Of a DNA stretch of 64,000 nt, positions 57,666 to 64,000 are shown piece after piece. Source of the stretch: an uncultured Faecalibacterium sp. (GTDB lineage: Bacteria > Bacillota > Clostridia > Oscillospirales > Ruminococcaceae); NCBI GenBank assembly GCA_934561555.1, contig CAKTGQ010000003.1, forward strand, positions 62,001 through 126,000. The letters run 5' to 3'. The notes under the pieces were generated by a model that was not told the origin of the DNA, searched no databases, and saw nothing but the letters and a program-made list of their open reading frames with translations. Positions within the stretch are counted from its first letter, which is position 1, and every line of letters begins with the position of its first letter. The position numbers were made by a program, and so were the translations under genes.

Positions 57666-59360
57666 TTAGCCCACCTGATGCTCCTCCAGCCAGCGGGTCA
57701 TCTGCTGGGCAATGCCCTTGACGCTGCCTTCCTCAAAGGGCACCTTCAGCCCGGCGGTCTGCAGCAGCTCGGTGTAGCTGGCAAGACCGGCGCGGCGCAC
57801 CAGCTTGAGGTAGCGCTCCCATGCGTCCTTGTGGTCGTCCAGGCTCAGCAGGAAGAACTGCAATGCTGCCATGGTGGACAGGCAGTAGTCGATATAGTAG
57901 AAGGGGCACTCATAGATATGTAGCTGGCGCTGCCACCCGGCACCGCGGCCATAGAAGGGCAGGTTGTCAAAATCGATCCACGGGCGGTACTTCTTTTCCA
58001 GCTTGAGCCACTCGGCGTTGCGCTGGTCGGGGGTCAGGTCGGGATTCTGGTACATGATGTGCTGGAACTCGTCCACGGCGCAGCCGTAGGCAAGGAACAC
58101 AAAGCTGTCCTCGGCGTGGAGCAGGGAATATTTCTCGGTGTCCTTGCCGAACAGCAGGTGGTGCCACGGCGCGGTGAGGAACTCCATGGCCATGGAGTGA
58201 ATCTCGGCGCTCTCCATGGCGGGGCATTCCAAATCAGCGGGTACGTTGGGGGCTCGCTCGGCCACATAACCCTCAAAGGCATGGCCGCACTCGTGGGTCA
58301 GCACGTCCACATCGCCGGAGGTGTCGTTCCAGTTGGCAAAGATGAAGGGTGCCTTGTAGCTGGGCAGGCTGGTCATGTAGCCGCCGGACATCTTGCCGGG
58401 ACGGCTTTCCACGTCGAACAGCTCGTTGTCCTGCATAAAGTCGATGAACTCGGCGGTCTCGGGGCTCAGCTCGTGGTACATGGTGCGGGCGGCATCCATG
58501 CGTGCCTGATAGCCCGGGATGGGCTTGGGGTTGCCGTCCTTGAAGATGATGGGCAGGTCGGTAAAGGTGGGGTGGGTGATGCCGGTGCGCTTGGCGCGCA
58601 TGGCCATCACCTTTTGCAGTTCGGGCACAACGTCCCTTGCCACCTGATCCCGGAAGGCCTGAATTTCGGCCTGTCCGTAGCCGATGCGATTCATGCGCAC
58701 ATAGGAAAGCTCGCTGTAATCCTTATAGCCCAGCACCTCGGCCTGCCGGTTCAGGTTCTTGACGATCTTGGTGTACAGTGCGTCCAGCTCGTCCCGGTGG
58801 GCGTCAAAGTAACCGGCCTCGGCTTCGTAGGCGGCGCGGCGCACGGCGGGGTCCAGATCCTCCTTGTAGGGGCCCAGCTGGGGGATGGTCAGCTGCTTGC
58901 CGTCCAGCTCCACCAGCGCGCCGCCGTAGATCTGCTGGTACTGGCTGACCAGCGCGTTGAACTCCTGCTGCAATTCCACGGTGCGGTCGTCCATGCCCAG
59001 CACGGCGTTCTTCATGCCGGCCACGCAGGTGGTGCCGAAGTGCTCGGTAAGCGCTTCCACATAGGGGTTTGCCAGAAACGCCCGGCTGATCTCCACGCTG
59101 GCGTTGGTCACGGCAGGGCCGTTGGCATCAAAAAAGTCCTGCTCGGCCTTCCAGTATGCATCGCGGGTGTCGCAGGTGTAATGGATGTTCGCCAGCTGGG
59201 AGGCGGTGGTGTAGTCTGCAAAGGCGCGGCTCTGCTCGTAGTACACCTGAATGAGAGCGTCGCTGTCCGGGGCGTCAGCGGCCTTGGCGGCCAGCTGCTT
59301 GCACCGTGCCAGCAGGGCGTCGATGTCCGGGCGGGTATAGGTCATTTCGCTGAATTTCAT
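57666..59360 (-). CDS. M3-family oligoendopeptidase (PepF-like)
   Basis: A 564-residue zinc oligopeptidase of family M3. The active site is H-E-C-G-H-A-F-E-G near residue 355, with the third ligand Glu in M-E-S-A-E-I-H-S near 383, and a substrate-binding Y-x-S-G-x-x-Y region near 335. Length fits the PepF group of about 560-600. It cleaves short peptides in the cytoplasm and has no signal peptide. It is a single gene with no other operon member. Confidence 0.92.
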   Translation of the reverse strand: MKFSEMTYTRPDIDALLARCKQLAAKAADAPDSDALIQVYYEQSRAFADYTTASQLANIHYTCDTRDAYWKAEQDFFDANGPAVTNASVEISRAFLANPYVEALTEHFGTTCVAGMKNAVLGMDDRTVELQQEFNALVSQYQQIYGGALVELDGKQLTIPQLGPYKEDLDPAVRRAAYEAEAGYFDAHRDELDALYTKIVKNLNRQAEVLGYKDYSELSYVRMNRIGYGQAEIQAFRDQVARDVVPELQKVMAMRAKRTGITHPTFTDLPIIFKDGNPKPIPGYQARMDAARTMYHELSPETAEFIDFMQDNELFDVESRPGKMSGGYMTSLPSYKAPFIFANWNDTSGDVDVLTHECGHAFEGYVAERAPNVPADLECPAMESAEIHSMAMEFLTAPWHHLLFGKDTEKYSLLHAEDSFVFLAYGCAVDEFQHIMYQNPDLTPDQRNAEWLKLEKKYRPWIDFDNLPFYGRGAGWQRQLHIYECPFYYIDYCLSTMAALQFFLLSLDDHKDAWERYLKLVRRAGLASYTELLQTAGLKVPFEEGSVKGIAQQMTRWLEEHQVG

Positions 59361-59524
59361 GGAAAATTTCCTTTCCGGGGCAGTTTCCCCTTTGGTATCT
59401 TGTGTTCATCTTACCACGTTCTGCGCCAAAAGAAAAGAGGGAGGCAAGTTGGCAAAAGTCCTACGTTTATACAACACTGCCAAAAATAAAAACGCTCCTT
59501 TGGCAAAGATGTCTGTTTGAGCGC

Positions 59525-59553
59525 TTGCGGAGCGGCACAAAAAGGATTATAAT
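59525..59553 (+). promoter_or_regulatory. Promoter of the THF riboswitch-folT transcript
   Basis: TTGCGG (59525-59530), 17 bases, TATAAT (59548-59553), 11 bases before the aptamer. Confidence 0.75.
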
Positions 59554-59563
59554 GGCATCATCA

Positions 59564-59648
59564 ACAGAGTAAGACCCTGCGCGTTAAGTGCCGCATCAAC
59601 GGGGAGTTGTGCTGCGGACGAAGGTATTGACCGCGGTGCAGGGTCTGC
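59564..59648 (+). promoter_or_regulatory. Tetrahydrofolate (THF) riboswitch
   Basis: The aptamer has the conserved AGAGTA lead, the GCGTTAAGTGCC core, GGGGAGTTG and GGACGAAGG elements, and a closing stem GACCCTGC/GCAGGGTC. It sits between the folT promoter and a terminator. THF binding should favour termination and so reduce folate uptake. Confidence 0.93.
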
Positions 59649-59726
59649 ATCCCGCTGCTGCATGGACTTGGGTGCAGGCGAGAGCCGTCTGCGGCTTTTG
59701 CCCGGAAGTGAATGTTGTTGGAATTC

Positions 59727-59768
59727 ACGCCCTCCTTTGTGCGGTCTGTCACAGGGGAGGGCGTTTTT
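59727..59768 (+). terminator. Riboswitch-controlled terminator before folT
   Basis: CGCCCTCC pairs with GGGAGGGCG over a long loop, followed by TTTTTG, 40 bases before the folT start. Confidence 0.8.
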
Positions 59769-59807
59769 GCGTCCTGCCTGCTGTTCCTTTTAAGGAGGAC
59801 AACTACA

Positions 59808-60320
59808 ATGAACGACAAAAAAACTTCGGTGCGTACCCTGACCATGCTGGCTTTGCTGGTAGCCATGAGCATCGTGTTCAGCCGGGTGCTGAGCATCTCC
59901 ACCGGCTTCGTCCGGTTCAATCTGGGCAGTCTGCCGGTGCTGCTGGCGGCGGTGGTGTTCGGCCCTGGCGCAGGCTTTGCGGTGGGCGCAGTGGCCGATA
60001 TCATCGGCGGTGTGCTGGCGGGCTACGCCATCAACCCGCTGATCACCTTGGGCGCGGGTGCCATCGGTTTGGTGGCAGGCTTTGCATGGCAGAAGCTGAG
60101 CAGCCTTTCCACCAACCTGCGGCTAGCTGTCAGCGTGCTGCTGGGGCATTTTGTAGGCTCCATGGTCATCACCTCGCTGGCGCTGCGGCTGTTCTACGGC
60201 TATCCGTGGGCAACGCTGGCAGTGCGCATCCCCAACGCCCTTATCCTCAGCGCCGTGAACGTTGTGCTGCTGCGCATCCTGCTGGAAAACCGCAGCCTGA
60301 TGAAGCTGGCAAAGAAGTAA
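59808..60320 (+). CDS. folT: Folate ECF transporter S component FolT
   Basis: A 170-residue six-helix substrate-binding membrane protein. The pattern R-F-N-L-G-S-L-P-V-L-L-A-A-V-V-F-G-P near residue 36 and A-V-A-D-I-I-G near 62 are FolT hallmarks. It binds folate and joins the shared EcfAA'T module encoded elsewhere. A THF riboswitch controls it, and folC follows about 315 bases on, agreeing with folate salvage. The Shine-Dalgarno is TAAGGAGG. Confidence 0.93.
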   Translation: MNDKKTSVRTLTMLALLVAMSIVFSRVLSISTGFVRFNLGSLPVLLAAVVFGPGAGFAVGAVADIIGGVLAGYAINPLITLGAGAIGLVAGFAWQKLSSLSTNLRLAVSVLLGHFVGSMVITSLALRLFYGYPWATLAVRIPNALILSAVNVVLLRILLENRSLMKLAKK

Positions 60321-60327
60321 GCTGTGA

Positions 60328-60486
60328 AAACCCTCTCAGGCGCTCCCGCGCCAGCTCCCCCGAAGGGGGAGCCAAGGACTAAGGCTCGTTGCTAAAGCTT
60401 TAAGTGTAATGAGAAACTTTCCCGCTATGCCAAAGGCTCCCTCCCCGAGGGAGCTGGCAAAACCGTCAGGTTTTGACTGAGGGAGT
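60328..60486. repeat. Family B palindromic repeat, copy B3
   Basis: About 160 bases in the opposite orientation to B1 and B2: it starts CCCTCTCAGGCGCTCCCGCG and ends TTTTGACTGAGGG, with CAGCTCCCCC-GAA-GGGGGAGCC and CTCCCTC-CCC-GAGGGAGC hairpins. It begins seven bases after folT and lies eight bases from family A copy A8. Confidence 0.8.
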
Positions 60487-60493
60487 TCGTTCC

Positions 60494-60611
60494 CAAACCC
60501 CTACCGTGAAAAGGCAATTCTGGAAAATCCGCAGATTTTCCAGAATTGCGAAATATAAAATAATACTTCCGCTGATGATGCGCAGAGCGAAGCGGAGCGC
60601 ATTGTAAATCG
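60494..60611 (+). repeat. Family A repeat, copy A8
   Basis: Stem GCAATTCTGGAAAATC-CGCA-GATTTTCCAGAATTGC, link, TTCCGCTGA, and an ATGCGC/GCGCAT hairpin with GAAGCGGA in the loop. It lies between folT and folC in the orientation that would not terminate either gene. Confidence 0.8.
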
Positions 60612-60635
60612 TAATCTTGAATTGAGGCAGTATCT

Positions 60636-61907
60636 ATGAACTACGAACAGGCAATGGAATACATCCACGCGGTACAGTGGGCGGGGCATAAGCCCGGGCT
60701 TACCCGCACCCGCACTCTGCTGGCTGCACTGGGCGACCCGCACAAAAAGCTGCAATTCGTCCATGTGGCGGGCACCAACGGCAAGGGCAGTACGGCGGCA
60801 ATGCTGGCTTCCTGCCTGCAAGCCGCCGGTTACCGGGTGGGACTGTATACCTCGCCCTTCATCAACCGGTTCAACGAGCGCATCCAGATCAACGGGCAGC
60901 AGATCCCGGACGAGGCGCTGGTGAAGCTGGTGGAGCAGGTAAAACCCGCCGCCGATGCCATGGAGGACGTGCCCACCGAGTTCGAGATCATCACCGCACT
61001 GGGAATGCTTTATTTTGCGCAGCAGCAGTGCGATATCGTGGTGTTGGAGGTGGGGCTTGGCGGCACGCTGGATTCCACCAATGTCATCGAAAAGCCTGCC
61101 TGCGCGGTGATCACCGCACTGGGGATGGATCACGTCAAGGAGCTTGGCCCTACGCTGGCGGATATCGCTGCCGCAAAGGCGGGCATCATCAAACCGGGAT
61201 GCCCGGTGGTGAGCTACGGCGGCGCACCGGAGGCAGACGCCGTGCTGCGCCGGGTAGCGGCGCAGCAGAATGCCCCCTTTACCGAGGTGGATTTTGCCAA
61301 GCTGTGTGTCGCCGGCGGGGATCTGGACGCAGTTACCTTCAACTTTGACGGGCTGGACGGGGTACGTCTGCCGCTTATCGGCAGCTATCAGCCCCGCAAC
61401 GCTGCACTGGCCATTACCGCCCTGCGGGTGCTGCGGCAGCACGGCTGGAACATCCCGGAAAGCGCCATCCGCACCGGACTGGAGCAGGTGAGCTGGCCCG
61501 GGCGCTTTGAGCTGCTGCGCCACAGCCCGGCCTTTGTGCTGGACGGCAGCCACAATGCCCACGGGATGCGCGCCACGGTGCAAAGCTTGAAAGACCGCTT
61601 CCCCGGGCAGAAATTCGTCTTTCTGATCAGCATCATGGCAGATAAAGACGTGGACGAGATGCTGGCGCTGCTGGCACCGCTGGCAGAGCGGTTCGTGACC
61701 GTGACGGCGCACAATCCCCGCGCCATGCCTGCGCAGACGCTGGCAGAGCATATCCGCGCCTACGGCTGCACCGCCGAGGCTGCGGACAGCATCGAAGACG
61801 GTGTGGCGCGTGCAGAGGAGCTGGGCGGCGAAGGCCCGGTGTGTGCACTGGGCACGCTGTATTTCTCCGGCGATGTCCGGCAGGCCTTTGCCCGCCTGAA
61901 TGCGTAA
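60636..61907 (+). CDS. folC: Folylpolyglutamate synthase / dihydrofolate synthase
   Basis: A 423-residue Mur-ligase-fold enzyme. The P-loop is A-G-T-N-G-K-G-S-T near residue 45, the folate loop Y-T-S-P-F near 70, and the E-V-G-L-G-G-T-L-D motif near 137 is diagnostic. The C-terminal domain has L-D-G-S-H-N-A-H near 305. It adds glutamates to folates, keeping those imported through FolT in the cell. It follows repeats B3 and A8, with TTGAGGCAG as a moderate ribosome site. Confidence 0.93.
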   Translation: MNYEQAMEYIHAVQWAGHKPGLTRTRTLLAALGDPHKKLQFVHVAGTNGKGSTAAMLASCLQAAGYRVGLYTSPFINRFNERIQINGQQIPDEALVKLVEQVKPAADAMEDVPTEFEIITALGMLYFAQQQCDIVVLEVGLGGTLDSTNVIEKPACAVITALGMDHVKELGPTLADIAAAKAGIIKPGCPVVSYGGAPEADAVLRRVAAQQNAPFTEVDFAKLCVAGGDLDAVTFNFDGLDGVRLPLIGSYQPRNAALAITALRVLRQHGWNIPESAIRTGLEQVSWPGRFELLRHSPAFVLDGSHNAHGMRATVQSLKDRFPGQKFVFLISIMADKDVDEMLALLAPLAERFVTVTAHNPRAMPAQTLAEHIRAYGCTAEAADSIEDGVARAEELGGEGPVCALGTLYFSGDVRQAFARLNA

Positions 61908-61936
61908 CGATGCAGAAAAAATATTTTTGAATACAA

Positions 61937-61978
61937 GCAGAGCCGGACAGCCCGCGGGCTGTCCGGCTCTGCATTTTT
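61937..61978. terminator. Bidirectional terminator between folC and the ECF S gene
   Basis: GCAGAGCCGGACAGCC pairs with GGCTGTCCGGCTCTGC around CGC. TTTTTAT follows on the plus strand. Confidence 0.88.
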
Positions 61979-61990
61979 ATAAAGAAAATA

Positions 61991-62497
61991 TTATACCCGC
62001 AGCTGCTTTTTTGCCATTTGCAGCGCACGGCGCAGCGGGCGGTAGAGCAGCAGCATCAGCACAAAATTGCCGACGCCGTGCAGTGCATCGTAGCTCAAAC
62101 CGCTGAGCCACCAGCTCAGGGCGAAGGCGGGCGTTTTGGCAAACAGATACACTGCCGCGCACAGCCCGCCGAAGCACAGGCCGTACAGCCCGCTGAACAC
62201 CGCCCAGAAAAAGGCGTAGTCCATGCGGCGCAGCAGCCATGCCAGCAGCGCCAGCAGATACCACACATACAGGTACATCACCCACCACAGGCCAAAGCCG
62301 TACAGTACGCCCTGCAGCAGGATGAACACCGTGATGGCACCGGGGGTCTCCCGGGGCAGTTCCAGTGCAAACAGGATGATGAGCAGGCTCACCGGTTCCA
62401 GATTGGGCAGGCCGCTCATGGCCTGCTTGCTTACCACCAGCAGCGCACCCATCAGGCCGCTGAGCACCAGCCGCAGCACCCGGGTGTGCAGCGCCAC
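61991..62497 (-). CDS. ECF transporter S component-like membrane protein
   Basis: A 168-residue protein with six hydrophobic segments. The early L-P-N-L-E-P-V-S-L-L-I-I-L-F motif near residue 27 is typical of S components for vitamins or related cofactors, and a W-W-x-x-Y-x-Y-V-W segment follows. The substrate is not known, but its partner upstream is a DUF4430 lipoprotein. I prefer GTG 62497, which clears the upstream stop by seven bases with AAGGG upstream. ATG 62530 would overlap the lipoprotein gene by 26 bases. Confidence 0.75.
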   Translation of the reverse strand: MALHTRVLRLVLSGLMGALLVVSKQAMSGLPNLEPVSLLIILFALELPRETPGAITVFILLQGVLYGFGLWWVMYLYVWYLLALLAWLLRRMDYAFFWAVFSGLYGLCFGGLCAAVYLFAKTPAFALSWWLSGLSYDALHGVGNFVLMLLLYRPLRRALQMAKKQLRV

Positions 62498-62504
62498 CGG
62501 TCTT

Positions 62505-62978
62505 TTAGCCCTTGGTGTAGGTAAAGGCATAGCTGTCACCGTCGTGGAGTTCGATGTCCGCCACGCCCACGGTGGTCATCTCGCCGGCAGCATCGGTCAG
62601 GCACCACCAAGCCTGATCCTTGTTGTAGTCGGCAGCCTCGCCGTTCACGGTGGTCACAAAGCCTGCATCAGCTTCTTCCTGACTGATGATACCGGCCTCG
62701 GCCAGCGCGGTGCTCAGTTTTTCGCCATCGGTCACGTTCAGCAGAACGCTGGAAACGCTGCCGTCCGCAGCGGTAACGGTGAACTCCACCGTGGCCTGTG
62801 CCTCGCTGGCAGCGGAAGAAGCAACCTCGGAAGCAGCCACAGAAGAAGCCACAGAGGAGGCAGCATCGGAGGCCGCGCTGGAAGCGGTAGAGGAAGCGGA
62901 AGCGCCGCAGCCTGCCAGCAGGCAGACGGACAGCACAGCACTGAGGGTCAGGACGGCAAATTTATGCAGAGTGTTCAT
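62505..62978 (-). CDS. DUF4430-domain lipoprotein
   Basis: A 157-residue lipoprotein with lipobox L-L-A-G-C at residues 20-24, a low-complexity Ser/Ala/Val linker (about 25-60), and a DUF4430 domain (about 65-157) with W-W near 125, the beta fold found in the C-terminal half of transcobalamin-like proteins. It may capture a ligand, perhaps a corrinoid, outside the cell for the ECF S protein encoded next. The ligand is inference. AAGGAGAT precedes the ATG. Confidence 0.85.
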   Translation of the reverse strand: MNTLHKFAVLTLSAVLSVCLLAGCGASASSTASSAASDAASSVASSVAASEVASSAASEAQATVEFTVTAADGSVSSVLLNVTDGEKLSTALAEAGIISQEEADAGFVTTVNGEAADYNKDQAWWCLTDAAGEMTTVGVADIELHDGDSYAFTYTKG

Positions 62979-63053
62979 GGTTCAAGATCTCCTTGTTTCG
63001 TGTTTTGCGTGCAGAGCGCACGGCAGATATAGTACCATGAAACCGGCTGAAAA

Positions 63054-63974
63054 TCAACATTTTTTCTGCATGGCTTCAAAATATGCGGCAGCGACGCCCA
63101 CCTGATTGGCCTCGCTGGAAAAGGCGCAGGGCACGATCTGGCAGCGGGGCAAACCCTCCATGTAGGCCTGTCCCGCCCGGGAGGCGAACAGTCCATCGTA
63201 GGCGCTGCGCAGGCTTTCCAGCAGCAGGGGCTGCTTGCTGATGCCGCCGCCGATGGCCACCTTTTCCACATCCAGCAGAACGGTCAGGTTGAAGATCTGC
63301 ACCGCCACCGCATGGCAGAACCGCTGCAGCACCTCCAGCGCTTCCGGCTCTCCGGCATTGGCGGCGGCAAAAAAGCTGCGTCCGTCCAGCGGGGCGTCCT
63401 CCGGCAGCGCCTTGCGGGCGCGGTACCATTTGAGCAGGTTGCGGGTGCTGCACTGGCAGGCCATGTTCTGGTCCGGGGCGTCCCACGCTTCGGCGTTGGT
63501 GTTGACAAAGCTGTACTCTCCGGCGGTAAAGTGCACCCCGCGCACCAGCTGCCCATTGGCAATAATGCCGCCGCCCACGCCGGTGCCAATGATGAACACC
63601 GCCGCGTTGCAGCAGCCCTTCAGGGCGCCGTTTGCCAGCTCTGCCATGGCGGCGGCCTTGCCGTCATTTTCCAGTATGACAGGACAGCCGCACTTTTCCG
63701 CCAGCAGTTGCCCCACCGGGGTGGCGGTATTGTACAGCAGTGCCCCGCCGTTGGACACATAGCCGGTGCGGTTATCCACAAAGCCCGGCAGCGCCATAGC
63801 AATGCCGGTCACCGCGTCTTTGTGGGGCGCGTACAGCCGGTAGAGCGTATCCAGAAACTGCGCCTGCGTATCCTGCGGCGTGGGAACCGCGCCGCTGTTC
63901 GTGCGGTGCAGCTGCTCGTCCATGACCGAGTATTTGATCTCGGTGCCGCCTACATCAAAAACCATGACTTTCAT
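63054..63974 (-). CDS. ROK-family sugar kinase
   Basis: A 306-residue ROK kinase. The phosphate-1 motif D-V-G-G-T-E-I-K starts near residue 6, the sugar-binding E-N-D-G-K-A near 102, and G-T-G-V-G-G-G-I near 130 is phosphate-2. The zinc motif of ROK proteins appears as C-Q-C-S-T-R-N near 173, with C-x-C in place of the usual C-x-C-G-x-x-G-C-x-E, so it is incomplete. There is no DNA-binding domain, so it is an enzyme rather than a repressor. The likely substrate is glucose or an amino sugar. GGGAGGG precedes ATG 63974. Confidence 0.88.
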   Translation of the reverse strand: MKVMVFDVGGTEIKYSVMDEQLHRTNSGAVPTPQDTQAQFLDTLYRLYAPHKDAVTGIAMALPGFVDNRTGYVSNGGALLYNTATPVGQLLAEKCGCPVILENDGKAAAMAELANGALKGCCNAAVFIIGTGVGGGIIANGQLVRGVHFTAGEYSFVNTNAEAWDAPDQNMACQCSTRNLLKWYRARKALPEDAPLDGRSFFAAANAGEPEALEVLQRFCHAVAVQIFNLTVLLDVEKVAIGGGISKQPLLLESLRSAYDGLFASRAGQAYMEGLPRCQIVPCAFSSEANQVGVAAAYFEAMQKKC

Positions 63975-64000
63975 CTTGTAGCCCTCCCGCAAACGGTCGT

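Overview
The window is a high-GC chromosomal segment from a strictly anaerobic Firmicute. Its gene content includes an Rnf complex, pyruvate formate-lyase with its activase, an iron-containing alcohol dehydrogenase, ECF-type vitamin uptake proteins, a T-box leader and a tetrahydrofolate riboswitch. Together with its intergenic repeats this fits the Oscillospiraceae/Ruminococcaceae, with a Faecalibacterium/Gemmiger/Subdoligranulum-like bacterium as my best guess. The genus is inference, since no rRNA gene is present. There are about 65 protein genes, four tRNA genes (Trp, Asp and two identical Thr), and no IS element, phage or CRISPR array.

Layout. 0.4-12.6 kb: a small membrane protein, a trigger-factor-like chaperone without its PPIase domain, a DedA-like protein, an exonuclease and HAD phosphatase pair, a Tat-type alkaline phosphatase, MscL with a zinc ribbon, a secreted protein, and an operon of LRR protein, VWA/DUF2201-like protein and MoxR ATPase. 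12.8-16.3 kb: iscU-iscS, a rhodanese and an IscR-like Rrf2 regulator. 16.3-24.7 kb: tRNAs, alcohol dehydrogenase, cysS behind a T-box, pflA-pflB, and a candidate small RNA. 24.7-30.1 kb: LPG-synthase-like protein, a glycosyltransferase, a coiled-coil protein and an acyltransferase. 30.4-36.2 kb: a compact NRPS-like cassette (two duplicated adenylating enzymes, a carrier protein and a condensation-like acyltransferase), then an MFS permease. 36.2-44.8 kb: queH, a DUF896 protein, dipicolinate synthase A/B, a DacF-like carboxypeptidase, and a polysaccharide export operon. 44.9-46.8 kb: three tandem paralogous lipoproteins. 47.4-52.5 kb: rnfCDGEAB. 52.8-64 kb: birA, an ECF sigma/anti-sigma operon, tRNA-Thr, a secreted-protein gene broken by one in-frame TAG, an M3 oligopeptidase, folT under a THF riboswitch, folC, an ECF S-component with a DUF4430 lipoprotein, and an ROK kinase.

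The genes fit a fermentative anaerobe that cleaves pyruvate to formate and acetyl-CoA, reoxidises NADH through an alcohol dehydrogenase and exchanges ferredoxin electrons at the membrane through Rnf. The same palindrome (GGTTAG-N6-CTAAYY) lies before pflB, at the start of an orphan transcript that looks like an sRNA, and upstream of rnf. This suggests a shared redox or carbon regulator.

Two families of intergenic repeats recur. Family A (about 115-120 bp) reads, in one orientation, as a hairpin with a possible pseudoknot followed by a rho-independent terminator whose stem varies by paired changes. Most copies sit just behind the 3' end of a gene. Family B (about 160-210 bp) is a MITE-like palindromic element that can lie directly beside family A. 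The most novel-looking items are family A, the pfl/rnf-linked sRNA candidate, a second orphan ncRNA candidate behind mscL, the small NRPS-like cassette, and the LRR-VWA-MoxR operon.
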